NCBI GenBank assembly: GCA_017960585.1 | Contig: JAGCYX010000032.1 | Span: 1 to 51,079, forward strand | Direction of reading: 5' to 3' | DNA from: Bacteroidales bacterium | GTDB lineage: Bacteria; Bacteroidota; Bacteroidia; Bacteroidales; UBA932 | Length of the DNA stretch: 51,079 nt | In this document: positions 1 through 7,517 of the stretch, piece by piece | Position numbering within the stretch: position 1 is the stretch's first letter | Layout: the number at the start of each line of letters is the position of its first letter | Position numbers and translations under genes: made by a program | The notes under the pieces: model-generated | Seen by the model: only the letters and a program-made list of their open reading frames with translations | The model's database searches: none | Told to the model about the DNA's origin: nothing

Positions 1-1
1 A

Positions 2-175
2 AACGACAAATATTATGTTGTTTCGTTAGAAGTTGTTCCACACACCTTTACAATTGCTGACGGAGAGAGAGTCTATTTCTCACAAGGGAACCTGGTGTAC
101 GACGGCAGCAAGTGGTACTTCCACGACAACCAGTACGACCGCGTCCATCCGGAGGGCGCTTATGCCACCTCCTAA
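2..175 (+). CDS. C-terminal fragment of a Bacteroidales surface/secreted protein
   Basis: The frame is open from the left edge to TAA at 173-175, giving 57 residues. It contains the segment VYFSQGNLVY followed by KWYFHDNQYD. From family knowledge, this pattern recurs in Bacteroidales surface and fibrobacter-type paralogous proteins, where it normally begins a domain of well over 100 residues. Here the frame stops about 20 residues after that motif, and the next bases are two direct repeats and a broken integrase. I infer that the domain has been cut short by recombination. The N terminus lies outside the window. Confidence 0.55.
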   Translation, partial: NDKYYVVSLEVVPHTFTIADGERVYFSQGNLVYDGSKWYFHDNQYDRVHPEGAYATS

Positions 176-232
176 TTTACCGACTCCGCGCAAAATGTTT
201 TAGTTCGATTTACCGGCTCTGCGCAAAATGTT
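175..232. repeat. Two imperfect 25-bp direct repeats, 33-bp period
   Basis: Units at 175-199 and 208-232 match at 23 of 25 positions, both carrying GCGCAAAATGTT at the right end, and are separated by 8 bp. They sit between a truncated surface-protein frame and a truncated tyrosine recombinase. They may be recombinase arm or attachment sites, or the edge of an element; the function is inferred only. The short spacing does not fit CRISPR. Confidence 0.6.
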
Positions 233-234
233 GG

Positions 235-489
235 CTAATTTTTGCCCAATGCCTTATCCATCGCATCCATGGCGTCGGTCTTGGCTTTTTCGGCAATATC
301 GATGTAGGGCTTCATGGATTTGTAATCGGCATGGCCGGTGAATTTCATCACAACCTGGGGGGCGATGCCGATGGAGAGCATGAAACAGATGAAAGTCTTT
401 CGGCCGCAGAGCTCACAGATCTCTTTGAGGTACTGGTTCATCTTCTGGTTGGAGATGACGGGAAGGGCCAGGACCAGGGATTTCTTCAT
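235..489 (-). pseudogene. Truncated tyrosine recombinase (integrase C-terminal remnant)
   Basis: The 84-residue frame carries LPVISNQKMNQYLKEI, then GIAPQVVMKFTGHADY and KSMKPYIDIAEKAK. These match the catalytic end of Bacteroidales tyrosine recombinases: GH is the conserved Gly-His box and the Tyr in MKPY is the expected nucleophile. Intact family members are about 350-400 residues. Here the N-terminal arm and core-binding domains are absent, and the segment between ELCG and RKTF, where the Arg-containing HxLR box should be, is collapsed. The fragment should be inactive. It lies directly beside the direct repeats at 175-232 and probably marks an old integration site. Confidence 0.75.
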
Positions 490-495
490 AATATG

Positions 496-1983
496 CTAAC
501 TGTCACGCTTTTTGACCCGTTTGCTCAGGCCGATGGCGCCAGAAGGACATACCAGGCGGCAGAGGTGGCAACCCACGCATTTGGCGCCGATGAGCTGAGG
601 CATACGCGTTTCCACGTCGAAGCGGATGGCCTGGTGGCCGCCGTCGGCGCAGGAGATGGCGCAGCGGCCGCAGCCGATGCACTTCTCGTGGTCGAATTTG
701 GGGAAGACGACCGTGTCGCGGTCGAGATCGTGCGGGAGGTAGAATTTCGGCAGCAGTTCGCCGACCAGCGCATCCAGATGGTCCACTCCCCTTTCGGCCA
801 TATAGTTCTGCAGGCCGAGAATCATGTCTTCGATGATGCGGTAGCCGTACTGCATCACGGCGGTGCACACCTGCACATTGCGGCAGCCCAGCTGGATGAA
901 TTCCAGCGCGTCCCGCCAGGTCTCGATGCCGCCGATGCCGCTGTACTGGATGTTCTTCATGATGGGATTCTTCACCATGGCCAGGATATGGCGCAGGGCG
1001 ATGGGCTTGACGGCCCGGCCGGAATAGCCGGAGCCGGTCACGCAACCGTTCACCTCGGATCCTTCGCCCAGGGTGACGCTCTTGATGGTATTGATGGCCG
1101 AAATGGCGTCGGCGCCGGCGAAATAGGCGCCCATGGCGGGTTCGGAAATATGGGCGATGTTCGGCGTCATCTTGGGGATGACGGGAATCTTAACGCTGCG
1201 CTTGACGTTGGCGGTGAAGAAAGCCACGAGCTCCGGGTCCTGTCCCACGTCGCTGCCCATACCGGCCATACGCATCTGCGGACAGGAGAAATTCAGCTCC
1301 ACGGCGTCGCATCCTGCGTCCTCGGCCCTCTTGGCCAGGGACGCCCATTCGTCCTCCGTCTGTCCCATGATGGAAGCGATGACCACTTTGTTGGGAAAGT
1401 CCTTCTTCAGGCGTTTCAGGATGTCGAAATCCATGTCCACAGGATTCTCGCTGAGTTGCTCCATGTTGCGGAAACCGATGAACGACACGCCGTCCTTGAC
1501 GGCGTCGAAACGCGGCGACACCTCGCGGATCTCCTGCAGGCAGATGGTCTTGTAGAAGACGCCTGCCCAGCCTGCCTCGAAGGCGCGAGCCACCATTTCA
1601 TAATTGGTGCAAACGGCCGAGGAAGCGAGGAAGAAGGGGTTCTCGCAGGGGATGCCGCAGAACTCGATGGCCAGAGATGGCCGATCTTGGTCGGCCATGA
1701 CGGGCTTGGCGTCGGCCGTCGTCATTCCCGGCTTGACCGGGAATCTCCTGCCTAGTTCTTCTGCCACTTCCTTTATGCGGATGGGGCGGTCATAGTGGAT
1801 GCAGGCCTGCTCCGCGCGGGCCAGGTCGTCGTCTGTACATCCTTCCAGCCAGCGGGCGGCCAGTTTTTCATTATCAAAACGGATGGCCCGAAGGGCACGG
1901 GCGGGGTCACCCTTGCCGCAGGCGCGGGTGCAAGGCGCGTCCTGGCAGAATAGGCATCGCGCGGCTTCTTCGTGAAGGTGCAT
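496..1983 (-). CDS. preA: Dihydropyrimidine dehydrogenase subunit PreA with extra N-terminal Fe-S module
   Basis: The protein (495 aa) has a PreA-type FMN barrel (about residues 102-410; ECNFSCPQM-like NFSCPQM, GMGSDVGQ, SGIGGIETW) followed by a two-cluster ferredoxin domain (CIGCGRCAISC and CVGCHLCRLVCP). PreA reduces uracil/thymine to dihydropyrimidines, normally together with the FAD/NAD subunit PreT. Unusually, about 85 N-terminal residues resemble the first Fe-S segment of PreT/mammalian DPD (Cys10, 13, 18, 22) with no FAD domain, and no preT is nearby. E. coli PreA is 411 aa and lacks this extension. Residues 79-89, in the linker, are encoded by a palindromic interspersed repeat (1720-1748). 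The start follows the nudC stop by 2 bp, so the two genes are probably cotranscribed. Confidence 0.88.
   Translation of the reverse strand: MHLHEEAARCLFCQDAPCTRACGKGDPARALRAIRFDNEKLAARWLEGCTDDDLARAEQACIHYDRPIRIKEVAEELGRRFPVKPGMTTADAKPVMADQDRPSLAIEFCGIPCENPFFLASSAVCTNYEMVARAFEAGWAGVFYKTICLQEIREVSPRFDAVKDGVSFIGFRNMEQLSENPVDMDFDILKRLKKDFPNKVVIASIMGQTEDEWASLAKRAEDAGCDAVELNFSCPQMRMAGMGSDVGQDPELVAFFTANVKRSVKIPVIPKMTPNIAHISEPAMGAYFAGADAISAINTIKSVTLGEGSEVNGCVTGSGYSGRAVKPIALRHILAMVKNPIMKNIQYSGIGGIETWRDALEFIQLGCRNVQVCTAVMQYGYRIIEDMILGLQNYMAERGVDHLDALVGELLPKFYLPHDLDRDTVVFPKFDHEKCIGCGRCAISCADGGHQAIRFDVETRMPQLIGAKCVGCHLCRLVCPSGAIGLSKRVKKRDS
1720..1748 (-). repeat. 29-bp palindromic interspersed repeat inside preA
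   Basis: The reverse complement is identical over 29 bp to 48552-48580. The core is an 8-bp inverted repeat, ATTCCCGG / CCGGGAAT, around a TCAAG loop. It is translated in frame as part of the preA linker (RRFPVKPGMTT). Peptides of the PGMT and SRLDRES type from this kind of palindrome are widespread in bacterial databases. Confidence 0.85.
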
Positions 1984-1985
1984 GG

Positions 1986-2756
1986 TTATTTCGTATTAGT
2001 GATTTCGGTGATTCGGTTCAGGATCAGGCGCCGGGCGATGGACCCGGCCCTGGGCAGGGGCGGCAGCGCGTCTGGCCGGAACCAGCGCGCATCGGCGATT
2101 TCCGACTCCTGGATGCGGATCTCGCCGCTCTTGTAGTCCGCATAGAAGGCGGCCATCAGCTGGTCTGGGAACGGCCAGCTCTGGCTGCCCACATAACGGA
2201 TGTTCTCCACTTCGAGCCCCGTTTCCTCGCGGATCTCGCGCCGAACGGCCTGCTCCAGCGTCTCGCCGATCTCGACGAAACCGGCCAGGCAGGCGTACAC
2301 GCCGCGGGTGTCCTTGACGTTTCGGAGCAGAAGCAATTCCTCTCCCCGGCTGACCAGGACGATGATGCAGGGCTCCACGCGCGGGAAAAGCAGCCGGCCG
2401 CAGGCGGGACACTCCAGCGCGTTCTCGACGGAGTGCATCTGCAGCGGCTGTCCGCAGGACGGACAGAAGCGTGTGGCTTCCAGCCAGCTGCAGAGGCCTT
2501 TCATCCGGGCGGCGCGGGCATTTTCCTCTTCGTCGTGCGCGAAGAAATACGCAGAGAGCGGTTGGAATTCCGTCCCTTCCGGAGCAGGAGTCCCCGGACG
2601 GAGCAGAATGCCGGAACAGGCATTGGCGCGGTCGTCGAAACGGGATGCGATATCGGCATCAACAAAGGAGGCGACCGTCTCCGCTCCCGCGGCGTCGCCT
2701 CCTCCTTCGACCAGGATGTCCCGGTCGCGAAAAATAAAGGCACGTTTCAGCGCCAT
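1986..2756 (-). CDS. nudC: NAD(+) diphosphatase / RNA decapping Nudix hydrolase NudC
   Basis: The 256-residue protein has the NudC layout. A four-Cys zinc ribbon (Cys98, 101, 116, 119) precedes a complete Nudix box at about 159-181 (GFVEIGETLEQA, REIREETG), and then the NudC signature SQSWPFPDQL at 191-200. NudC cleaves NAD(H) to NMN(H) and AMP, and in E. coli also removes NAD caps from RNA. All Nudix Glu residues are present, so activity is expected. It is followed after 2 bp by preA and preceded by a lipoprotein gene 9 bp upstream, all on the minus strand, consistent with one operon. The start is an ATG with a normal N terminus. Confidence 0.93.
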   Translation of the reverse strand: MALKRAFIFRDRDILVEGGGDAAGAETVASFVDADIASRFDDRANACSGILLRPGTPAPEGTEFQPLSAYFFAHDEEENARAARMKGLCSWLEATRFCPSCGQPLQMHSVENALECPACGRLLFPRVEPCIIVLVSRGEELLLLRNVKDTRGVYACLAGFVEIGETLEQAVRREIREETGLEVENIRYVGSQSWPFPDQLMAAFYADYKSGEIRIQESEIADARWFRPDALPPLPRAGSIARRLILNRITEITNTK

Positions 2757-2765
2757 GCCGTCAGA

Positions 2766-3344
2766 TTAGTTCCAGGGATTCTCGTTGGCCGGCGTGCGGA
2801 TGTCGCTCAGGCACTGGATGTCGTTCAGGAACCACTCGCCGGTGCTCTTCTTCTGGCGAAGCTTGATCGGACGCTCGCTGTCGGCGCCGCCGGAGCGAAG
2901 GTAGATCGTGGCCCAGCCGTCATTCTGGAAGGTGTACGGATTGCTGACCGGAGTCAGTTTGTACGGCTGCGTCGGCGTATAGTTATTCTGCGGGGTAGCG
3001 CCCTGGAAGAAGGAACGCGGCTTGTAGGTCTTGCCCTGCAGACGCTCCTTGATGAACTGCTTCTCGTAAGTGGAGAGGCTCTCGGGGCCCTTGAGCCAGT
3101 TGAGCATCTCGTAGCAGGCCTCCGGGTTGGTCTCGTAGCGGCAGAGGGCGGCGATGGTCAGCGCAGCGACGCCGTACGGATCCTTCATATTGGCCTCAGG
3201 CAGGGCCTGGAGCTCCTGCAGGTTCTCCGGCAGGTTGTAGAAGGTGTAAGTCTTGATGCCTCCGTTCAGCAGGGAGAGGGCGCCGCAGGAATTGAGAATC
3301 ACAGCGGTGGCCGCAATGGAGAAAAAGGTAAGTAAACGTTTCAT
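2766..3344 (-). CDS. Conserved lipoprotein, DUF6935-like
   Basis: The 192-residue protein starts with a lipoprotein signal peptide (MKRLLTFFSIAATAVILNSC; predicted lipid-modified Cys20). The mature part contains a segment rich in Tyr and Pro and ends in TGEWFLNDIQCLSDIRTPA, a C-terminal signature I associate with the DUF6935 family of unknown function; that assignment is from memory and tentative. It is likely anchored in the periplasm or outer membrane. It heads the run lipoprotein-nudC-preA; a TAnnTTTG promoter element lies upstream at 3384-3391. No enzymatic function can be assigned. Confidence 0.75.
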   Translation of the reverse strand: MKRLLTFFSIAATAVILNSCGALSLLNGGIKTYTFYNLPENLQELQALPEANMKDPYGVAALTIAALCRYETNPEACYEMLNWLKGPESLSTYEKQFIKERLQGKTYKPRSFFQGATPQNNYTPTQPYKLTPVSNPYTFQNDGWATIYLRSGGADSERPIKLRQKKSTGEWFLNDIQCLSDIRTPANENPWN

Positions 3345-3383
3345 GCTGGTATTACTTTTGGATGATTTCCGTTTTCAGTTAGA

Positions 3384-3391
3384 CAAAGATA
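3384..3391 (-). promoter_or_regulatory. -7 promoter element TATCTTTG for lipoprotein-nudC-preA
   Basis: TATCTTTG on the minus strand matches the Bacteroidota TAnnTTTG element and lies 39 bp upstream of the ATG at 3344. It is back to back with the plus-strand element at 3404-3411. Confidence 0.6.
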
Positions 3392-3403
3392 CTATTTTTT
3401 CCA

Positions 3404-3411
3404 TATATTTG
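3404..3411 (+). promoter_or_regulatory. -7 promoter element TATATTTG for repeat protein
   Basis: TATATTTG matches TAnnTTTG and ends 25 bp before the ATG at 3437. Confidence 0.6.
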
Positions 3412-3436
3412 CCATTGGCTTAGTAAACTTTTGCAG

Positions 3437-3844
3437 ATGAAAAAGATCCTCTTCCTCGCCCTCGCATCCCTCTTCCTGTCGGTCGGGATCGAGGCCCGCG
3501 CCCAGCGCATCGAGAACTCCTCGCGCAGCACCATCGCTTACATCCAGGCTGACGGCCGCATCGAGAACAGCTCCCGCAGCACTATCGGCTATTTCAACGG
3601 CAGCCGCGTTGAGAACAGCTCGCGCAGTACCATCGGTTATATCCAGTCGGACGGCCGCTTCGAGAACAGTTCCCGCAGCACCATCGGCTACATCCAGTCC
3701 GACGGCCGGGTGGAGAACAGATCCCGCAGCACCATCGGTTATGTCCATGACGGTCGCGTCGAGAACGCCTCGCGCAGCACAATCGGATACTACTCGGGCG
3801 TCAAGGCCGAATGGGTCGCATACTACTTCTTCTTCATTAAATAA
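3437..3844 (+). CDS. Secreted protein of six ENSSRSTIGY repeats (beta-flower type)
   Basis: The protein (135 aa) has a signal peptide (MKKILFLALASLFLSVGIEA, cleavage near ARAQ). Almost the whole mature part is six tandem repeats of 15-17 residues, consensus (I/V/F)ENSSRSTIGYIQSDGR, ending in an aromatic tail VAYYFFFIK. I chose the ATG at 3437 over the in-frame TTG at 3431 because it gives a standard signal peptide. Bacteroidales proteins with this repeat are annotated as 5-fold beta-flower proteins, a name I recall but cannot verify here. The repeats should form a small closed beta structure; its role is unknown. A strong terminator follows directly. Confidence 0.8.
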   Translation: MKKILFLALASLFLSVGIEARAQRIENSSRSTIAYIQADGRIENSSRSTIGYFNGSRVENSSRSTIGYIQSDGRFENSSRSTIGYIQSDGRVENRSRSTIGYVHDGRVENASRSTIGYYSGVKAEWVAYYFFFIK

Positions 3845-3845
3845 A

Positions 3846-3873
3846 AAAACCGGGCCGCGAGCCCGGTTTTTTA
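3846..3873. terminator. Rho-independent terminator between convergent genes
   Basis: The stem CCGGGC (3850-3855) / GCCCGG (3861-3866) has a CGCGA loop and is flanked by an A run on the left and a T run on the right. It can terminate the repeat-protein gene (+) and the aquaporin gene (-). Confidence 0.85.
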
Positions 3874-3894
3874 TTGTCATGCTGAGTGTAGCAG

Positions 3895-4563
3895 CTATTC
3901 TTTGCCCAGATACTTCCACACGCAGGCGGAGAGGGCCGCACCGATGAGCGGGCCGACAAAGAACACCCAGACATTGCAAAGCGCTTCGCCTCCGGCAAAG
4001 ATGGCCGGGCCGAGGGAACGGGCCGGGTTGACGGAGGTGCCGGTCAAATTGATGCAGACGAGGTGCACCAGGATGAGGGTCAGACCGATGGCCAGGCCGG
4101 CGAGGTTGCCGGCGCCCTTCTTGGCGTCCGTGCTGCCGAGCACCACGAGCACGAAGATGAAGGAGGCGATCGCTTCGACGAGGATGGCTCCGCCCACGCC
4201 GCCGGCATTGGCGACGCCGTTGGTGCCGAGACCGCCGGTCAGATCCGGAGCGCTCACCGTGTTCGCGAGCAGCAGCAGGACGGCACCGGCGGCGATACCG
4301 CCGACAATCTGGCCGCACCAGTAGCCGCAGGCGTCCTTCCAGCTCATGCGGCCGGAAAGGGCGACGGCGAAGGTGATCGCGGGATTGATGTGGCATCCGG
4401 AGATGGCGCCGATCGTGTAGGCCATCGCGATGACGGTGAGACCGAAGGCGATGGCGGTGCCGACGACACCGGCCGCAGTGTCACAGCCGAGGAACATGGC
4501 AGTTCCGCAGCCCAGGAGCGTCAGAACGAAAGTTCCGATGCATTCAGCAATGTACTTTTTCAT
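3895..4563 (-). CDS. aqpZ: Aquaporin Z-type water channel
   Basis: The 222-residue protein is a six-helix MIP family channel with two NPA boxes, HINPAITF (Asn60-Ala62) and SVNPARSLGPA (Asn179-Ala181). Arg182 directly after the second NPA and a His in the fifth helix (about 167) fit the narrow aromatic/Arg filter of water-selective aquaporins rather than glycerol channels. It should act in the inner membrane in osmotic water flow. It is monocistronic and convergent with the repeat-protein gene, sharing its terminator. The upstream region contains TAAATTAG (4598-4605, minus), a weak match to the -7 element. Confidence 0.92.
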   Translation of the reverse strand: MKKYIAECIGTFVLTLLGCGTAMFLGCDTAAGVVGTAIAFGLTVIAMAYTIGAISGCHINPAITFAVALSGRMSWKDACGYWCGQIVGGIAAGAVLLLLANTVSAPDLTGGLGTNGVANAGGVGGAILVEAIASFIFVLVVLGSTDAKKGAGNLAGLAIGLTLILVHLVCINLTGTSVNPARSLGPAIFAGGEALCNVWVFFVGPLIGAALSACVWKYLGKE

Positions 4564-4627
4564 ATGAAAACTTGGTTATAGGGTTAGTTTCACGATGCTA
4601 ATTTAGCAAAATTCCCCGATAAATGTT

Positions 4628-4635
4628 TATATTTA
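4628..4635 (+). promoter_or_regulatory. -7-like element TATATTTA for DUF853 gene
   Basis: TATATTTA is one mismatch from TAnnTTTG and lies 28 bp before the ATG at 4664. Confidence 0.4.
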
Positions 4636-4663
4636 CACGATAGAAATCAAAACCACACAAGAT

Positions 4664-6304
4664 ATGTACGACGCTACTCACGGACTTTATGTCGCCCACG
4701 GCCCGAACGGACCGATTTCCATTATTGGCAAGATGGCCAACCGCCACGGACTCATCGCCGGCGCCACCGGCACCGGCAAGACCGTCACCCTCCAGGTGAT
4801 GGCCGAATCCTTCAGCCAGGCCGGCGTACCCTGCTTCATGGCTGACATGAAGGGCGACCTGTCCGGCATCAGCCAGGCCGGCCGCCTGAGCGGCTTCATC
4901 GAGAAGCGTCTGCCGGAGTTCGGCATCGAGAATCCGCAGTTCGCGGGTTGCCCGACCCGTTTCTACGACGTGTTCGGCGAGCAGGGTCATCCTATGCGCA
5001 CCACCATCTCCAACATGGGCCCGCAGCTGCTCAGCCGCCTGCTCGGCCTGACGGACGTGCAGAGCGGCGTCATGGACGTCGTCTTCCGCGTCGCGGACGA
5101 CCGCGGCCTGCTCCTGCTGGACATGAAGGACCTCCGCGCCATGCTGAATCACGTCTCCGAGCATTCCTCCGAATACACGCAGCGCTATGGTAGCGTGTCA
5201 GCGCTCAGCGTCGGCGCCATCCAGCGCGCGCTGCTGTCCCTGGAGAACCAGGGCGCCGAGAAGTTCTTCGGCGAGCCCGCCTTCGATATCCAGGACCTCT
5301 TCGCTGTCGAGAACGGCAAGGGCGTGATGAGCGTGCTGGCCGCCGACAAGCTCATGATGAATCCGAAGCTCTATTCGACCTTCCTGCTGTGGCTGCTGTC
5401 CGACATCTTCGCTTCCATGCCGGAAGTCGGCGACCTGGAGCTGCCGAAGCTGGTGTTCTTCTTCGACGAGGCGCACACCCTCTTCACGGACACCTCCCCC
5501 GCACTCGTCAGCAAGATCGAGCAGGTGGTCCGCCTGATCCGAAGCAAGGGCATCGGCGTCTACTTCATCACGCAGAACCCTGCCGACATCCCCGACAGCA
5601 TCCTGGGCCAGCTGGGCAACCGCGTCCAGCACGCCCTGCGCGCCTATACGCCGAAGGACCAGAAGGGTGTCAAGGCGGCCGCGGAGACCTTCCGCGCCAA
5701 CCCTGCCTTCAAGACCGAGGACGCCATCATGAACCTCGAGACCGGCGAGGGCCTGGTCAGCTTCCTGGACGCCAAGGGCGCCCCGAGCATCGTCGAGCGC
5801 GCCAAGGTGCTCTTCCCGCTCAGCCAGATCGGCCCTATCACGGAGGGCCAGCGGCTCGATATCAACAACGCCTCCCCCGTCCGGGGCAAGTATGACAATA
5901 TGATCGACCGCGAGTCCGCCTTCGAGATCCTGCTGGCCGACCAGAAACGTGCGGAAGAGGAACAGGCCCGCCAGCAGGCGGAAGTCGAGCGGCAGAAAGA
6001 GGAGGCGGCCCGCCAGAAGGCAGAGGCCAAGGAAATCGAATACCGCGAGCCGCGCGGAGCCGCCAAGGCGACGAAGAAGACTGGCAAGGCCAAGAAGACC
6101 ATTCTGGGTTCCGTGGCGGCTGCTGCCGCGACGGCGGCCATCTCCAGCGTGTCCCGCAGCGCGGGCACGGCCGTGGCCAATTCCGTCACCGGCAAGAAGA
6201 AGAGCAAGAACAGCAAGAGCACCGCGGAGAAGGCCATCGGCAGCGCCACGTCCAGCGCGCTCCGCACCCTTACCCGCAGCATCCTCGGCAGCCTTGTCAA
6301 ATAA
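4664..6304 (+). CDS. DUF853 / HerA-like ATPase (YjgR family)
   Basis: The protein (546 aa) has a P-loop GATGTGKT at 33-40 and a Walker [10 protein letters not shown] near 263-271, followed by a HerA/FtsK-like region ([26 protein letters not shown]). This layout is the DUF853/YjgR family, predicted double-strand DNA translocase-like ATPases of unproven role. After about residue 420 the protein turns into a Lys/Ala/Glu-rich coiled coil (repeated [16 protein letters not shown] type) and a low-complexity Ala/Ser tail, which is common in this family. It overlaps the 5' end of the M23 peptidase gene by 11 bp, so the two are probably coupled. Confidence 0.85.
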   Translation: MYDATHGLYVAHGPNGPISIIGKMANRHGLIAGATGTGKTVTLQVMAESFSQAGVPCFMADMKGDLSGISQAGRLSGFIEKRLPEFGIENPQFAGCPTRFYDVFGEQGHPMRTTISNMGPQLLSRLLGLTDVQSGVMDVVFRVADDRGLLLLDMKDLRAMLNHVSEHSSEYTQRYGSVSALSVGAIQRALLSLENQGAEKFFGEPAFDIQDLFAVENGKGVMSVLAADKLMMNPKLYSTFLLWLLSDIFASMPEVGDLELPKLVFFFDEAHTLFTDTSPALVSKIEQVVRLIRSKGIGVYFITQNPADIPDSILGQLGNRVQHALRAYTPKDQKGVKAAAETFRANPAFKTEDAIMNLETGEGLVSFLDAKGAPSIVERAKVLFPLSQIGPITEGQRLDINNASPVRGKYDNMIDRESAFEILLADQKRAEEEQARQQAEVERQKEEAARQKAEAKEIEYREPRGAAKATKKTGKAKKTILGSVAAAAATAAISSVSRSAGTAVANSVTGKKKSKNSKSTAEKAIGSATSSALRTLTRSILGSLVK

Positions 6305-7514
6305 AGCACGCATCCTTGTTCCGGCGCTCATCGCGCTGATCCTGACTGCCTGCGGTCCGCGTGGCCAGGTGGAGGTCGGCCCCGTGGAGTTCCTCCCGAC
6401 GCCGCCGCTTGGTTTCATTCCGGAGTTGTATGCCTCCGATACCACGCACGTGCGCAATGGGGATTCCTTCTCCGGCTTGATGAACCGCCTCGGACTCGGC
6501 GCGGAAGATACGTACCGCATGGTGCAGTTGTGCGAAGGTGGCGCCTTCGACGTGCGACGACTGATGGCCGGCAAGGAGGTCCAGGCCTACTACGGCACCG
6601 ACGGACCGCGCAGGCTTGAATATGTGGTGTACGTGCAGGACCGCATCCGGTCCACCGTCTTCCAGTGTGCCGATTCGCTTGCCATCTGGCAGGTGGAGAA
6701 GCCCGTGGAACACCAGCGGGGCTTCGTGGACGTGACCATCAACAGTTCCCTGTGGAATGATATGATCGCCGCAGGCGGCTCCCCCAACCTGATCATGACC
6801 CTGGCGGACATCTACCAGTGGAGCGTGAACTTCTTCGCCTTGCAGAAAAAGGACCGCTTCCGCATGATCTACACCGAGAGCGTCTGCGAAGGCGAAGTCG
6901 TCGGCATCGACACGGTCCATTTCTGCCTCTATGACGCCGCGGCCGGCGGCAAGCAGGTGGCGGCCGTCCGCTTCGACACGGGCGAGAGCGACCGCGGGAC
7001 CTACTGGGACAAGGGCGGCGAGAGCCTGAAGCGCATGTTCCTCAAGGCGCCGCTCAAGTACAACCGCATCAGCAGCGGGTTCTCCTACGCCCGCGTGCAT
7101 CCTGTCACGGGCCAGGTCAAGGCCCATACCGCCGTCGATTACGCGGCTCCGACCGGCACGCCGGTCCACGCCCTGGGCGACGGCACCATCACCAAACTGG
7201 GCTGGGACGGCGGAGGCGGCGGCAACCGCATCCGCATCAAGCACGCGCAGGGGTACGAGACGAGCTACATGCACCTGTCGAAGTTCGCTTCCGGCCTGAA
7301 AGTGGGCTCACGCGTGTCGCAGGGCCAGCTGATCGGCTATGTGGGCGCGACCGGCACGGCCACGGGCCCGCACCTCGATTTCCGCGTGTTCCAGAACGGC
7401 AAGGCCATCAACCCGCTGTCGCTGAACTCCCCTGCCTCGGAGCCGCTGGACAAGAAGTACCTCGAGGCCTTCAACGCCCTGTATGACAAGTGGATGGCGG
7501 AACTGAACCAATAG
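6294..7514 (+). CDS. M23 family metallopeptidase lipoprotein
   Basis: The 406-residue lipoprotein probably starts at TTG 6294 ([20 protein letters not shown]; lipid-modified Cys20); no ATG gives a signal peptide. An OapA/LysM-like segment ([17 protein letters not shown], about 52-68) precedes a C-terminal LytM-type domain. The first zinc motif is HTAVD (His278, Asp282). The second, normally HLH, reads HLD (His360, Asp362), so the third zinc ligand would be Asp. I recall HLDF in other Bacteroidota M23 proteins, so this may be a lineage variant rather than loss. The expected role is cutting peptidoglycan cross-bridges or activating amidases in the periplasm. It is followed after 3 bp by trmO. 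Confidence 0.85.
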   Translation: MSNKARILVPALIALILTACGPRGQVEVGPVEFLPTPPLGFIPELYASDTTHVRNGDSFSGLMNRLGLGAEDTYRMVQLCEGGAFDVRRLMAGKEVQAYYGTDGPRRLEYVVYVQDRIRSTVFQCADSLAIWQVEKPVEHQRGFVDVTINSSLWNDMIAAGGSPNLIMTLADIYQWSVNFFALQKKDRFRMIYTESVCEGEVVGIDTVHFCLYDAAAGGKQVAAVRFDTGESDRGTYWDKGGESLKRMFLKAPLKYNRISSGFSYARVHPVTGQVKAHTAVDYAAPTGTPVHALGDGTITKLGWDGGGGGNRIRIKHAQGYETSYMHLSKFASGLKVGSRVSQGQLIGYVGATGTATGPHLDFRVFQNGKAINPLSLNSPASEPLDKKYLEAFNALYDKWMAELNQ

Positions 7515-7517
7515 TCC

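Noticed and set aside
175-232. Direct repeats as a mini CRISPR array
   Set aside because: Only two units with an 8-bp spacer and no cas genes; the context fits an integrase scar better.
112-1755. 547-codon plus-strand frame opposite preA
   Set aside because: It is the antisense of a clearly conserved gene and has Asp/Gly/His/Ala-rich shadow composition; such long antisense frames arise from the GC-rich codon use.
3490-3800. Periodic repeats as CRISPR or tandem non-coding DNA
   Set aside because: The roughly 50-bp period follows codons of a secreted repeat protein with a signal peptide, and variation is mostly synonymous.
5949-6293. N-terminal extension of the M23 frame upstream of TTG 6294
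   Set aside because: The upstream residues are an Arg/Pro/Ala-rich shadow of the DUF853 coding sequence; the lipoprotein signal begins only at 6294.
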